A DNA stretch of 64,000 bases. It comes from Phialophora verrucosa. Lineage: Eukaryota; Ascomycota; Eurotiomycetes; Chaetothyriales; Herpotrichiellaceae. The stretch is taken from the NCBI GenBank assembly GCA_002099365.1, contig MSED01000008.1, positions 1 through 64,000 of the forward strand. Reading direction: 5' to 3'. This document shows, in pieces, positions 23,691-35,556 of the stretch. The translations under genes were made by a program, and so were the position numbers. Every line of letters begins with the position of its first letter. The first letter of the stretch is position 1. The notes beneath the pieces are model-generated. The model made no database searches. It had not been told where the DNA came from and saw only the letters and a list, made by a program, of their open reading frames with translations.

Positions 23691-24600
23691 TTATATTAAA
23701 GGTATATAAAAGACCTTTAATTATTTAATTTTCTTTAATATTTAAGGTTTAGTATTTTTAAAGGTTATAATACTTATATTAAGTAAGAGATATACTACTT
23801 CTATCTATAATATTAAGAACTTATTAACTTAATAAATATAGTAATATAGCGATATAGTAAGCTTTAGTATAAGCCTTAAGGACTTAGTAAATTTTAAGAT
23901 ATTTATAGTTATATTAGTATATAAGAGGATTTAAGGCTAGAGGATAGTTATTATAAACTAATAATTTAATAGTAAAGATAAATATCTTTTTACTCCTATA
24001 TTACTTATTAATTAACTTCTATAAGATAAAATAAGGCTACTAATAGTTTATTTATCGAATAACTATATTATATATATATTCGCTAATAATCTTACCTTCT
24101 TTATCCTTTTTAATAATAGGCGGAAGACCTTTAGTATTATAAGCCTTAATACTATAATATCTATAGGTAAAAGAAGCTTTAGTATTAGCTTATAATATAA
24201 GTTCGCGGTAATAATATTAAGGCCTTAAGATAAATAGTAGATAATAAAGCGCTTTTAGTATTTATTAATAATAGTATATACCTCTTTAGTAATAAGCTCT
24301 TTAAACTATTCTAATAAGGATAAATTAACGGTCTATTTAAGGATAAAGCGGAGACTATCTAAATAGTTTATATAGGTGCACTAGAGACGACTTTAAGCGG
24401 TAGATAAAGGTATGTTAGGTAGATAAGTAAAATATTAAGAATGACTATATAAGATTAGCGACGGCGAGGTATAACGGTAGGGTTAAGATAGTAAGGTAAG
24501 TACGGTAAGGATCCCCTACGGTTAAAGTATATTAATATATAAATTTATATAGTAGAGAGTAATAGAAGGGTATATCCGGACTAGATGAGAAGGGAATGTT
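23691..24600. repeat. AT-rich RIP-like sequence to the block edge
   Basis: TpA-rich, gene-free sequence. Composition changes at about 24,590-24,620 to ordinary genomic DNA containing TG and CA. Confidence 0.7.
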
Positions 24601-26343
24601 TACCGAATAACCGAAGTGAGTGCGGTACGACTTTGCGTGCCAAGTCGCGTGTCCGTATACGTCCCGATTGACAACATTCACCCGTCTAGTCGGTCCCAAC
24701 AACAACAGCCTCTTGAGTTGGTTCTTTAATGATACAGATCCTGGCGGTCCAGCTTCTTCTCAAACCTGTTGGGCAACGCTTTCATATGCTTGCCACCTTC
24801 TTTTTCACCTCATTACATGTCAATATTTTGCCTCTTACTGAATTTACAGCCTTACCGACTTTTTGATGCCATCCTAACCAAATAGGTCCTCCTAACCAAA
24901 TTGGTCCTGATAAGTGTTCGCATTTTGGCTGTTCCTGAATAAATAAATGCACTTCAAGGAGTTCCGACCTCGGCTTCCTGAACGACGCTGTAACAACGCT
25001 TTTCCAACATGATTGGAAATTCATACATTTGGGTCGTTCCCTGGGCCGGCGTACTACATTCGATCGGTCTGTTCAGTGTGGTTTACTGTCTCCTCGCTAC
25101 ATTTCTACAGAGTTATTTGCAAGCTCCCCGGTACCGGTGCTGGAGGTGCGGTTGAAGGCGGCGAATCCTCGTGGACCAGTATCTGGGCTTGAAGCCAGAT
25201 CATTGCCCGATAAGCGATCCGGTTTGATTGTTTAGTAGCCGACTGTCCCTAGTGACGCTGCACGGTATAAGTGCTTCTGGACGACCTCAAAAACCCCTGT
25301 TGTAGGCCACCTTTGAATAGAACAATATAGACGGCGTAAAGTTAAGATGTGAGTCTCCGCTGAGAGTGCGCGCTTCAAAGGCTGCCAGTTCACTTGGGGT
25401 CAGCGTAAATGAGTTCTCGAAAGAGCGGATCCGCTGGAGGCTGTTTGAGATTCGTGGAACGTGTAGCAGGCGTAGCCAAATGTCGAGGTCTCAATGGGCG
25501 CTTTAGAATCTGTCTGGCCAGAGGAAAGGGGCAAGCCAGAATGCTCAAAATGTTCACCCGAATCAGCCGCAGATCTGGTTAGGTAAAGGTGGAGAATGTA
25601 GGACATCCATGAGGTTGCCGATGAGTTGTGCGAGGTTGAATAATGAGGATGTGCGCTGCTCAACGCCAGTGACGCGGGTAGTGTCCGTGCACGAATGGTG
25701 CGGCTTCCGTTCCGTCTACCCGCCCTCTACATAATGAGCTCGCCAGCGACTTCTTCTCACGATGGTCCCTGCGACAGCAGAAGCCAACTTCGATAGGGGA
25801 GATGTGGTAAAGCGACCGTGTTACGCAGCGTCTAGATTTGAGCCCCCAGCTCCTCCTAACATTGTAACTGCAGCGTTACGAAGGTGAGACGTTTCGGTCA
25901 TTCTTCCGGTATTTCCACCACCGTACGGGTTGTGATTATGGAATCATAACTAGCGTCCCGTGAATAAACTATTTAAACGCACGCTAATGCACTTGTCCCA
26001 TGATTTAATGTGCTTGTGTTAGTTGTGGATGTGGTTGAGAGGCGCTCGGGCGTCCAATCAGGGCTCCCTCTATTTTCCCGTTTGCCAAAGCCCAATGTGC
26101 TTCCATTCTACATGCACTATGATTGGGCTCAGCCCCGGAGTTGCTGTTAGATCAATCAAATTCTGCAAGTTGTCGACATCTGTGACGGTCCTAATATCGC
26201 GCTGAGTTGGAAAATGAAGCCTCTGTTCGGCCACCACGTGTCCAGTGGTTTTGCAGACTTGTCACAGATTTATACACCCTGGATGTGCCTGCTCGCAGAG
26301 ATTTCTTTCAGTCCTACACAACCAGAGTTCCAACAAGTCGAGG
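24601..26343. other. gene-poor transition zone
   Basis: Base composition is ordinary, but I find no convincing gene. Short frames here lack motifs and good starts. A tandem pair of 18-bp copies lies at 24872-24907. The right end is the upstream region of the BIM1-like gene. Confidence 0.5.
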
Positions 26344-27082
26344 ATGGCCTCGAGATGGCTGCTCCTGTTATTCACGTTGGTTGTGATAGGCAATGCACAT
26401 ACGATCATAACTTACCCAGGCGACCGCGGCAACACTTTACACAGCAACGGCACGGTCGAAGAGACAAATGGTCTTGTCAGGGGTGAGACAGATGCCCAGG
26501 AGCCACTCTTCCCATATGGCATGCAGTGGGAATACCCATGTTAAGAGCCCAATTCTTGGACTTGAAAAGTTCCTGCTAACTCCCGCATCTAGGCGGCGGA
26601 TTGCGCGTCTCCAGCAACCGCACCAAATGGCCCATCTCGGGTGGCGCTATTGCGCTACAACCAGGCTGGTTCTACGGGCATAGGTCCGCCCTCTTCTACA
26701 TCAACCTCGGATTAGGCACAATACCCGACACCATGGATATCCCATTACTGCCCGTGTTCCAAATGGTCGGACCGACCGATGATCCGTTTCCAGGAACATT
26801 TTGTCTACCACATGTTGGTGTGCCGAAGAATGTCGAAGCTCGAGTCGGCCAAAATGCCACCATTCAGATCATTCTGACTGCACAGCATGGTGCGTCACTT
26901 TACAATGTGAGTACCTTGACTTTAGCCAGACTGGAATCTAGTGTAATTCGATGTTGTAGTGTGCAGATATAATCTTTGCGGAAGAGGGCGAGGTTCCGGA
27001 AGTGACAGACCAGATTTGTTTTAACTCAACCGATATTGGATTTGGATATGTGGGGACGGTACCCGTGGCATCGGGCCATTAG
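26344..27082 (+). CDS. BIM1/X325-like secreted copper protein
   Basis: Exons 26344-26539, 26593-26906 and 26960-27082 join to 210 residues. Both introns are 53 bp and the model closes in frame. Residues 1-18 form a signal peptide, and cleavage after Ala18 exposes an N-terminal His (HTIITYPGDRG), as required for a copper histidine brace. Family motifs follow: NGTVEETNG, YPYGMQW-like FPYGMQWEYPCGG, NRTKWPISGGAI, QPGWF and PGTFCLP, then HGASLYNCADI where the introns were placed. The family (LPMO-like fold) is known for copper handling at the fungal surface rather than polysaccharide cleavage. The protein ends at VASGH with no serine-rich region or GPI-anchor tail, which most relatives have. It would therefore be freely secreted, or the end of the gene is eroded. 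It is the first gene beside the RIP block. Confidence 0.86.
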
Positions 27083-28028
27083 GACAAAATCTATCATGTG
27101 TTTCGGGCAATGAATGCGCTGGGCGCGATGTATGCATGCTGGCAGCCAGATTCCTGTGTCGGACAAACTGGAGCATCTGGCACCCTATGTCCGTCCATGT
27201 GCAACGGACGTAGGAGGATAGAGGACCGCCGTGCATCTCCATTCCGTACACTAGCAGTGACCTACACATTTGTAGACCTTGAACTGGAAGAGCAGACAGA
27301 GCGGAGAAGCCTGACTTCGGAACAGATCATTTTCTATCTCCCACCCAGTAACAATGAAAGACCTTTTAGTGGAGTCGTGGACGAACCCGGACGAAGCCAA
27401 GACTAGTAAAAGCTGCTCCCACCATCGGCTCGGAATTGCGTTCAGTGAGACTCCTTTTCGACCGGTGGCTTACCTGAGGTGCAACGACCTGGCCCTCGCA
27501 ATGTCTGAGGGAGGGATGTCAGGAATCTGCCGCACCGCTGCCGGGCCAGTCGAGCCCTTCCCTAGGAGCTCCTCGTACGGGAGGATGCACACAAAATCAG
27601 GGATTTCGTTGATGATGCTCCGGGAGGGATTTTCCATGAGGTCGGGCAAATCGAAGAGGATGTCTGGTCTAATGGCCTGGTCGAGGTTTGGTCTTTTCTT
27701 CCAGACCTGCCCGCGTCGGGGCCGTGTTTCCCAGAGGTGAAGTGTCGTTCATGGCAATTACGGGCACTTTAAGGTCCACCGTCACCTATCGCGACTCTCG
27801 GGGATGGACTTCATCTCCACAGCGAGTGATAGGCTCACGAAGGTGGACCCGCCCAAAGTCCGCCGGGGAGCAGTCAAGTCAACCGTGGGTAGGATCGATG
27901 TTGTCGATGGCGCATGTGAACATGATCCGGACGCGTCCTGGGTCACGGAAATACTCGACATCAGTCCAAAGGGGGCACCGTGCAGCATGGCCTCGCGATA
28001 TCATTGATGGCTCTCGTGTCCGAGCGGG
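27083..28028. other. no intact gene; possible remnants of a minus-strand membrane-protein gene
   Basis: Several short frames overlap on both strands without a consistent model. This may be the rest of the broken gene recognised at 28029-28366, but I could not follow its frame with confidence. Confidence 0.4.
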
Positions 28029-28366
28029 TTATGTGGGGTCAAATTTCAGTCTAGGGTTCAATGTTATCGATATAGCAAGTTCTGGCATACTTCGCAGCAT
28101 TCGGGAGATCTGCCGCCGCCTTTTGTCGGCTCTCGAAGGTTGAGCGGCGAAGCAGAAAACGCGCCAAAGTCTGCCGCCCGTCAGGGTAACGACCGAAGCA
28201 ATCGCTGCCGGTAGAAGATTCCCATCTCCAATCGAGAGAGAGTCAAGGTCGCACCGAGGATCTTTCCTCGATCCCAATCAGTCCAAACGCCTGTATAGAT
28301 CTGGTAGGACATCTCTTCTGTTGTAGGATATGGAGATTGGAGATAGGCATCAATGAAATGCTTCAA
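28029..28366 (-). pseudogene. frameshifted N-terminus of a fungal multipass membrane protein family
   Basis: From ATG at 28366 the frame reads YQIYTGVWTDWDRGKILGATLTLSR, recalling an uncharacterised fungal family with a YTGVW.NWS.G...G.TLTL start. The continuation expected next (RDGNLL.A..A..VT..G.RLWR..CF) is present, but in another frame from about 28250: GDGNLLPAAIASVVTLTGGR then LWRVFCFAA. A small indel near the CGATTGGAGATGGG junction is the simplest explanation. The usual rest of the protein (hundreds of residues) is not recognisable. Family recognition is from memory of the motif. Confidence 0.5.
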
Positions 28367-29126
28367 TCACAGCATCTGTTCAGCGGCGTAGTGATGTAGC
28401 AGCAGCAGCTCTCAGCCTACTTCCCCGCCCACGAACGGCCAAGGACGAAATGCGCCTCACATCGCTTGGCAGCCCCGCTCCGATCAAAAAGATGATGCGC
28501 TCTTACAGGCACGTCAGCTACCTGGTGCCCGTTGCTTATATCACCACGAAGGGCATTTCACCACGCCGGGATGGCGATTATGTGTCTCGGCTAAATCCCA
28601 CTCGGTCACGCCTCGCCCCTGCCCCCCATGGTTTCGAGTGCCTGGAAGTGTCATTCAAGCGCCTGGAACTTTGTTGGTTGAGTCTTGAACTGCACACCGC
28701 GCTCCACACCTTTGTGTCCGTAGCCGGGATATTGATGAGGTCTGACATATACGCTTGATGCTCACTATTTCCACAAATGCAAAAGACCTAGCAAATAGCA
28801 AGTCTGCTGATGTCCCATTCCTGGATAAAAGCAAAAAACTTCCATTGCCTTGGTAGAAACCAAACTCGGAAACGAGGCTCGGCACGAGAAGTAATGGTAA
28901 GACTAGGGTCGCTAAATTTAAAAGTCTAGGTCTCGAAGTCTACCGGGATGAAATCGCTGAGACTCCCGATCACGGGAAATCTATAGGTACACCTGAACCA
29001 CAAATCGACAACCTTTTGTCAGATTTGAAAGATTGCCTATACAGTTGTTTGCAAATCGCGACTTCCCTATTGCAAGACTCGCGCACCTCTGGACTCTGTG
29101 TTACAGATCTCTTTCCTATAATACTT
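28367..29126. other. no gene seen
   Basis: About 760 bp with only short frames of unlikely sequence. It contains the region downstream of the HNH pseudogene. Confidence 0.5.
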
Positions 29127-30560
29127 TCAAAAAGCACGAATCGGCCCATCCCACCAACCGTGAGTTCGTAGGGCTATAAAATGTCCTAGCGGGGTTGATC
29201 CATCGACCGAGACGACCCCTTGATCAAGGTTCCTGAAAATGTTGTCAATGTGGCGGCCCGCGGCACTCAAATGAAGAATAAGCGCGATGGAACGGTGAAT
29301 CGCAATTAATCGTGGAGAAGGAGGATCAATCGTTCGAGTATTAGTCAAGTAAAGGGTACGATTGACCGGAAAAATCTGATGGCACAAAATGCCTGTGTTG
29401 GTGGAGTCGATGCAATAGGTATGAGGTTCATTGCCGATAGGCTCAAAGTATACTTCGAATCCGCCGAAAAGTTGGTGGAAATCGTGAGTTAATGTGATCG
29501 CGTTGCTCGGGCGGTCGATGTCAGTGCCTTCAATTAGGTGAACCACGCCATTGTCGAACATATTCAAAATCGCAAGGGCTAGCTGTTTCGACTCATCCTG
29601 CAAGGGAAAGTCAGTCGCCGGTCAGATCGGTGACCTCTAAAGAATGGTAATAGACATACCAGCTCCGTCTTCCCACTCGAAAATGTCACTTACGAATGGG
29701 GAATTATGTGAGCTACTTCCAAAGTGACAAGTGCCACTTTGTTCTTTTAGCAGCTTTCTATCATCGTCTTCGGCGTTGTCGTCGCCATGTCTAGAAACAC
29801 GCCGTATCGCTTCATCACGATCGAAGGCGCGGGAGATGACGCAGCGGTAGCGATCACGTATGAGACAATCTCTTCTTAAGGTAGCCAGCCGTTGGGTTGT
29901 TCCGGTAAGTGCTTGCGCACTTTGAATTTCGGAAAGGGTTGCTGGTGAAGGCTGGGGAGTCTTTCTCGTTGAAGCTTTCACTGATCGGTGCTGTGTCAGC
30001 GGCAACTCATTACAAGTATCCAGGCTAGTTGACGTCATCTCACATGGGAGAAAGAAGTTCTCCAGGAGCGTCTGTGCAAAAGCAACTATTGGTGCTATGT
30101 ACTCGCTCGCCGGGATCGATTCCGACACTGAGACTTTAGTCGATATTTTGGTCTGTTGAAAGAAGAAATGCAGGAAATTATCTCTTGACTCTTCGGAGCG
30201 TGCATGTTCGTAGGTGAGTCGAACGAGGGTGACCTGCCTGTACGGCTCCTGTGGTTGCAAAGGCTCGCATGCGTCGATGACCTCTCTGAAAACACGCGGC
30301 GCTTCTTGTCGTTCTCGGGGCTACGTGTTGAGGTTACCGCAAGCAAGTTTATCACTCCCTCAAGGGACGCTTGGTGGCGGTGGTGGGGAGAGACAATTGA
30401 CATCGCGCATCAACGATTTCCTGCTCGCGCAGGTTCTCGAGGTCTTCTTGCGCATGGAAAATGTTATCAAAGCTCTTGGCGAGATGGCCGTGTTTGCATC
30501 AGAGCCTTGTAGCAGCCTGCAAGGCTTTCGCCTGCGGAAGGGCTGCCACGTGCTGGCCCA
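29127..30560 (-). pseudogene. fungal HNH-domain gene broken by several frame changes
   Basis: The parts lie in order on the minus strand but in different frames. AKSFDNIFHAQEDLENLREQ (near 30.45 kb) is followed by a NLLAVTSTRSPENDKKRR piece in a second frame. A third frame then runs REVIDACEP, YEHARSEESRDNFLHFFFQ and LRRDCLIRDRYRCVISRAFD. The first HNH histidine motif, LEVAHIIPHS, is visible at about 29694-29726, but one base out of frame with both flanking pieces. A good intron (29598-29693) leads to DESKQLALAILNMFD and the remaining N and H (NAITLTHDFHQLFGG). As it stands the catalytic AHII is not translated. Such proteins are fungal HNH_2-type nuclease-domain proteins of unknown role. Sequencing errors are an alternative to true decay. 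Confidence 0.72.
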
Positions 30561-30702
30561 CAGAATGATCTCGAAATCCGGCTCAATCGGATCCCACAGA
30601 TCCATCACAAGGGATCTCAACGTCCCAAATTGTCAGAATGTAATCCTGTCCGGCATTAGGCTATGGACGTGAGGCATCTAATTGATACACAGATATCCAC
30701 TG

Positions 30703-31710
30703 TCATCCATTTATTATGTCATTCACCGCGCAAGCAACATCAAAGACTGTTCCAGCAGTCTCTCCCACCCCAGGAATTGCGTTGACAGCAGCTTTCGTAA
30801 GCTCAACAAAAGGGTTATCACAGTTGAACCCTTCAGCTTTGACCTCTGTACATTGCACATCCACGGACATCGACATCTGCGAATGTTAGACCATGTTTTT
30901 TGGACTTCGTCCTCACAGATCTGGAGGCACAGGCGCGGGGATGGGGTGTCAATGACTTACCTCAGCTAGATTCGCGCCTTTGGCATCGTTGATCACCACA
31001 CTTGCAAAACTCAGCTGGTTGTTGGGCTTTGTGTCTCTGTTGTCAGCTTCTATGAAGCTTCCGATGCCTTTTAACATTGCCGTTTTCAGCACTGACTTCA
31101 GGTAGTCCCGTTGTTGCGAATTGTCGTAATTTCCACTGACACTGATTGTTTGTGTACACTGGTCTCTGTTGTCGCAGACAGTTAGGGTAGGACTACCGTC
31201 CGTGTTGGCAAGACCGCTTTCGCAATTGCGGCCATGTGTAAACGTGAGGGTGTCCTTAGTATTTGGGTCGCATATTGTGTCGCCGCATGCATTATTGAGG
31301 GCCCTCGTGAAGGTCTCGTCGCCAGTGCTGGCAATGATCTGGTTCTGGCCTATCCCGACAGTACCTGTAGTACCAGCCAAAGGATTGTCGAATGATGCCT
31401 GGCTGAAACAAATCAGGCCTTGGCCAATCACCGGTATACATCCAACGGATGTCGCGCTGGTGAGGAAATTCTGGCAAGCAGTGTCGGAGTAAATATTGCA
31501 TTGGAATCCAGCATCCAGACTGATTGTGCTGACTGAGTTGAAAGTATCAGAGGCTATACAACCACTGCCATCGTGCACAGCTCCGGGATTTGAGTGTACG
31601 TTGATGCCAACTCTGGATCCGGCACATTGGGTGTCGTCAAAGCCTTGGACTGAAATATCAGCGGCGGCTAGGTGAAGCAAAGTAAGCGCAGCAATAATTG
31701 AGGATATCAT
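30703..31710 (-). CDS. secreted cysteine-containing protein, function unknown
   Basis: Exons 31710-30961 and 30876-30703, with an 84-bp intron (30877-30960, GTAAGT...GCAG), join in phase 0 to 307 residues. An N-terminal signal peptide (MISSIIAALTLLHLAAA) precedes DISVQGFDD. Cysteines are spread along the mature protein (CAGSRVG, GSGCIAS, FQCNIYSDTACQNF, VGCIP, NACGDTICDP, NCESG, TVCDNRDQC). The second exon adds VQCTEVKAEGFNCDNPF and a hydrophobic tail. I do not recognise a family. Unspliced, the protein would end just after the donor at VSH; the spliced form adds two cysteines that make an even set more likely. A TATA-like TATATAAG lies about 75 bp upstream of the start. Confidence 0.78.
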
Positions 31711-32918
31711 GGTGAAGGGTATATGGCAGTGTTGGGTTCGGTAATTGTGAACACAGGCCGATCCCGCACAGTGTAGGATATATAAGTCAGTCCCGTGTAG
31801 TTCAAAAATTGCCTTGCTTACACGGTAGCGTGGATGTATTTCGGGGCTGAGACCATACGCAATTTACTAAAAGCCAGGATGGATAAGCAATAATACCTTT
31901 TGTTTTTCCAGCTCTGTCGCCGTGCATGCGACAACAAGCGAGGTCTAGGTTGGGGGGCGTTTGCCGCTTGTCCTAGTGACATCCACAGTAAGACCTTACT
32001 CGACCAACAAATCCTGAAGATCAGCCCTAATCAATCCAATACCTGCATATGGTTCTCGAGCTCAGCTATAATTTCCGCCCCTAGGATACTTCGCCAGGTA
32101 TGATGACTGCTCGGATGGCGTTCCTCGTCCGTACATAGGAGTCAAAGGTAATATCTCCGAACGGCATCAATGGTAATAAAGGGTCAAGAACATCATGATC
32201 ACCGTCTCGGATCTCCGGCGCAAAAAACACGCAATCTCGCCGCCACATGGCGCTATAATATGATACTACAACACCTCGCACATAAGGAGAAAATGCCAAG
32301 AAATCCGTGATACGCAGAACGTTTAAACCCTGATGCACTTAATTCAAAGTAAGACGATCTAGAGTATATATCCGGGAGGCTGAGGCTGAAGGAAGATGGA
32401 ACCTTGTTCTAGCAAAATACTAATCTGCGGTCTCTCGCGCGAAAAAGTCACATAAAGTAATCGAAAATATCCACAAGGGTGGTTTGCCGCTCTACGTGAG
32501 TTGCGCCGTGGCCAGTCGCGATGCGGCTGGAAACGCCTAATGGGGGATAGGATAGCTCCCTTCGGTCCCCTACTCGTAGAAGTTGCTATTTCGGCCCCCT
32601 GCTTACATACAGGCTTGATAACGATGCCAATGCGCAAATGCTCCTGGATCGGTATCCACCATGCAGCTTGTAAGTGCTGAGTGGCGCTTTACGGAGGACA
32701 CGAGCAGATCACTTTTGGCCTCACCTGGACTTGCTGTTTTAAGGGCCGTGCAATGCATAATGCAAGAGCGAGATATATGACTGACATGTTACATCTTCTC
32801 GGTCGGTCTCCTGCATCGAGGCAACTCACATTCAGAGGTCTCTGAGTTCTCCCACACCAGTATTCTGTCTGCGCATCCATTTCCAGCCGACTGAGACCAG
32901 ACTCATACCACACTCGCC
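31711..32918. other. intergenic, divergent upstream regions
   Basis: This lies between two divergently transcribed genes. No convincing frame or RNA gene is seen; the larger minus-strand frames (such as 32689-33048) are arginine-rich and cysteine-rich shadows. Confidence 0.5.
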
Positions 32919-33784
32919 ATGTCCTCCTACGAACCCTTCCGCTCCCACCCCGGCAACTCCAGCTCCCACGACCTCGCCGCCGAGAAACTAATCGCACCAG
33001 GCCCGCACGAGCGCAGCAGCAGCAGAAACCGGTACCTCCAACAACCACACAGACAGCCCATCCACGCCAAAGCCACCCGCGGAAACCACGCCCGCATCGG
33101 CCTCCGGATCATCGCTCTGCTGTTTGCAATCACGATCCTCGGTGTCCAGGCTCATTCCGCGTACGTGTGGCTGTCGACGAGGAATCAGGTCCATTTCAAC
33201 ACGGCCACGAGGCTGAATACGCGCTCTTGGGCGATTATTGATGGGTGGCCGACGTGGGTCATGATTGCGGCGGCGGTTGTTGCGACTGTGATTCAGTTGA
33301 GTGCGTTGACGAGTCATTTGTGTGTTTGTGTATGTTTGCCCCTTCTCTCACTTATCTCATTCTGGGAGTGCTAAACTGTGATGAAAAGCTCGTTGATCGA
33401 CATGGCTCGAAAGTCCACGCTGTTGGCGTGTACATAACATCCGCGATTTTGATTACATTCTGGGTCGCAGCGATGGTGTACTTCAAATTGGCTAACGCCA
33501 AAGGCCAGAACAAGAAGCAATGGGACATTTGGACTTGGAGCTGTCATGAACAGAACGTCAAGGGGAAGATTGGATGGAAGGCTTTGTGCGTGGAGCAGGT
33601 GAGTGCTTACTCGTGGAATGTGGAAATCCATTTACTAATCGGCCTTGTGCAGAAATATACCTGGTTTGCCTCGATTGTGGTGGTTGTTATTGAGATTGTG
33701 GTGCTGCTTCTCTTCGCTTATAATCGTCGGGGTATCAAGAGTGTGCAAGCTGGGCAGGGAAAATTCAGTTTGATTCCGAGTTGA
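32919..33784 (+). CDS. four-TM MARVEL-like membrane protein
   Basis: Exons 32919-33329, 33389-33598 and 33653-33784 join to 250 residues. The introns are 59 bp (GTATGT, branch CTAAAC, acceptor AAG) and 54 bp, both phase 0. The second is in frame, so reading through it would not show as a stop. The N-terminal 55 residues are polar. Four hydrophobic segments lie near residues 60-80, 111-131, 148-168 and 209-230. A conserved-looking loop, WDIWTWSC, lies between segments 3 and 4. The layout suits fungal MARVEL-domain-like proteins of membrane microdomains. No catalytic motif is visible. Confidence 0.75.
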
Positions 33785-35556
33785 GGGAGGTGAACAGCAT
33801 TGTCGACGTCGTCGACCACGAGAGAAGGCAATACTCCAATCTTTGTCTCGCTCGGGAGGACAAGATGAGGACGGGTCCCGTGTACTTGTGGAGTTCAATC
33901 TGACGAAGTGACCATGTATGTCATAATGAAGAACAGCATTATGGCGACAGCACAGGATGGTGCTGGCGTTGCTGCTGCGTCTATGAACCTCAGGGGATAT
34001 TTCTAGATATTGACTCATCCTCTGGTTCGTAGGAATTCAGTATTCGAATAAATTGCCTAAAGGGTGAGCAGGTTTTTTACTCTCTATACTCCATCTTTCC
34101 TACCGCTTCAATGAGATGGTGTTTTTCCATCTTCCCATGGGTACAGCACATTCAAAGATACAACACGCCCACAGACGCAGCACACAAAATTCTTGAGAGG
34201 AGCACCGCTCTCTCAACATCATTGGCAATGACGGCCAGATCCAGTAGCCGCGATATGTGAACGTCTGGGGTCTCCAGCTACTTTTGGACAAGAAAACAGC
34301 GACAAATGCTGCTGGCGTGACTCAAGCTGGCGTATCTGAGGGCGCGATCTCTCTCAATGCTGCTCGTGCAAGCGCGACTCGCTTGCGCAGGATGGAGCGA
34401 CTGTCTCAGGGCGTGCTCGTCACACTTAGCTCTTGCTACAATATGCATACCCCGCAATGAGTCGGCGTCACTCGATCGTATACTGAGAGAAAACCGTCTT
34501 TATACCACCATTACGGCGGGACTTACAAAGGATCTCCGGCGTCACCTCTCTTACATGGAAGTAACAGGACTCTAGGGGGTTGCCGTCGGAGGGGCTATCA
34601 CGAGATAATGGCAGGATCGCCACTCAAGGAGGGCTGCATGCTAGAGGAGGAGGTGCTCACAGCCCACAAGGCAGAGATGGTGTTGAACATATAGGTTTAG
34701 CAGTTTCGGTGAACCACTGGTGCAATAAGCAGTATGAAGTTGGTGGTGCTAAGTCATTTATATAGGCACTTTACTACCCCAGAGAGATTTTTCGGCTGCA
34801 ATGAGGAGCCTAGATTCAGCCCTGTTCATTTCACGTGCTGTGTTCAACAATCGAGTCTTTGTACATCGTCAGCAGAAGGGAGAATCTGCCCGAACGGGGT
34901 GACAAGGAAGAGGTCGAGAACCGACAAGGCGTCAAAAGACAGGACCGGTCGGCATATCGACAACGCTCGATTCCTGAACCTTCCCAAAAAAGGACACGGT
35001 GAGTGATTTTTAGCAGACCCGCTTCCTCGACTTCTTCACGTTCAATGAGGCCACAACCGTCGATGGTAAGCCCAAGTCGAACCGTAATCCAACGCGCCTG
35101 ACACGATGCTATGGCCTCCCTGGAGCAGGGGTGGTCATTGCGATTTAGAGGTGAATAACGAGATGAACGTCTGTTGACTGGACAGGAGTGCCAGATGAAA
35201 CTGCCATGAAGACTGCGCCCCATGTCTGAATTGCCAGTGTCTGATGAGTAGGTAATTCCTGCAATATGCACCTACCAGATCTGGGAGTGGAGGTCAAGAA
35301 GGCAGTTATGGACCAGGGGGATTCTAGGCTGGTAATACAACACTATGGGAGTCAGTGATGCGATTACCGTGGGCCGGTCCAACTGGGCTTGCACACTCCT
35401 TCTCCGATGCATTTTTTATTAGGGCGCCAATGCCTGGGGTTTCCCATCCTCTCTTCATATTCATCAGAGACCTTGCCCAATTGTTTGGGCTCCACGAACC
35501 CTCTCTGTGACCCTCATGGGGAGACCTCCTTTGATTCCCTGTAGGAGAGGCATGGA
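33785..35556. other. long intergenic stretch, nothing recognised
   Basis: About 1.8 kb. Frames such as 34831-35271 on the minus strand have no motif, domain-like composition or intron logic. It includes the 3' flanks of two convergent genes. Confidence 0.45.

Noticed and set aside
1..24600. Mitochondrial DNA as the source of the AT-rich block
   Set aside because: It contains Ty3/gypsy elements with LTRs and RIP-type mutations, which are nuclear features. No mitochondrial genes or tRNAs are seen.
1..24600. Starship-type giant element
   Set aside because: No tyrosine-recombinase captain gene or typical cargo could be recognised. LTRs and gypsy motifs account for most of the block.
34831..35271. 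146-codon minus-strand frame
   Set aside because: It has no domain, motif, intron logic or good context; it is probably chance.
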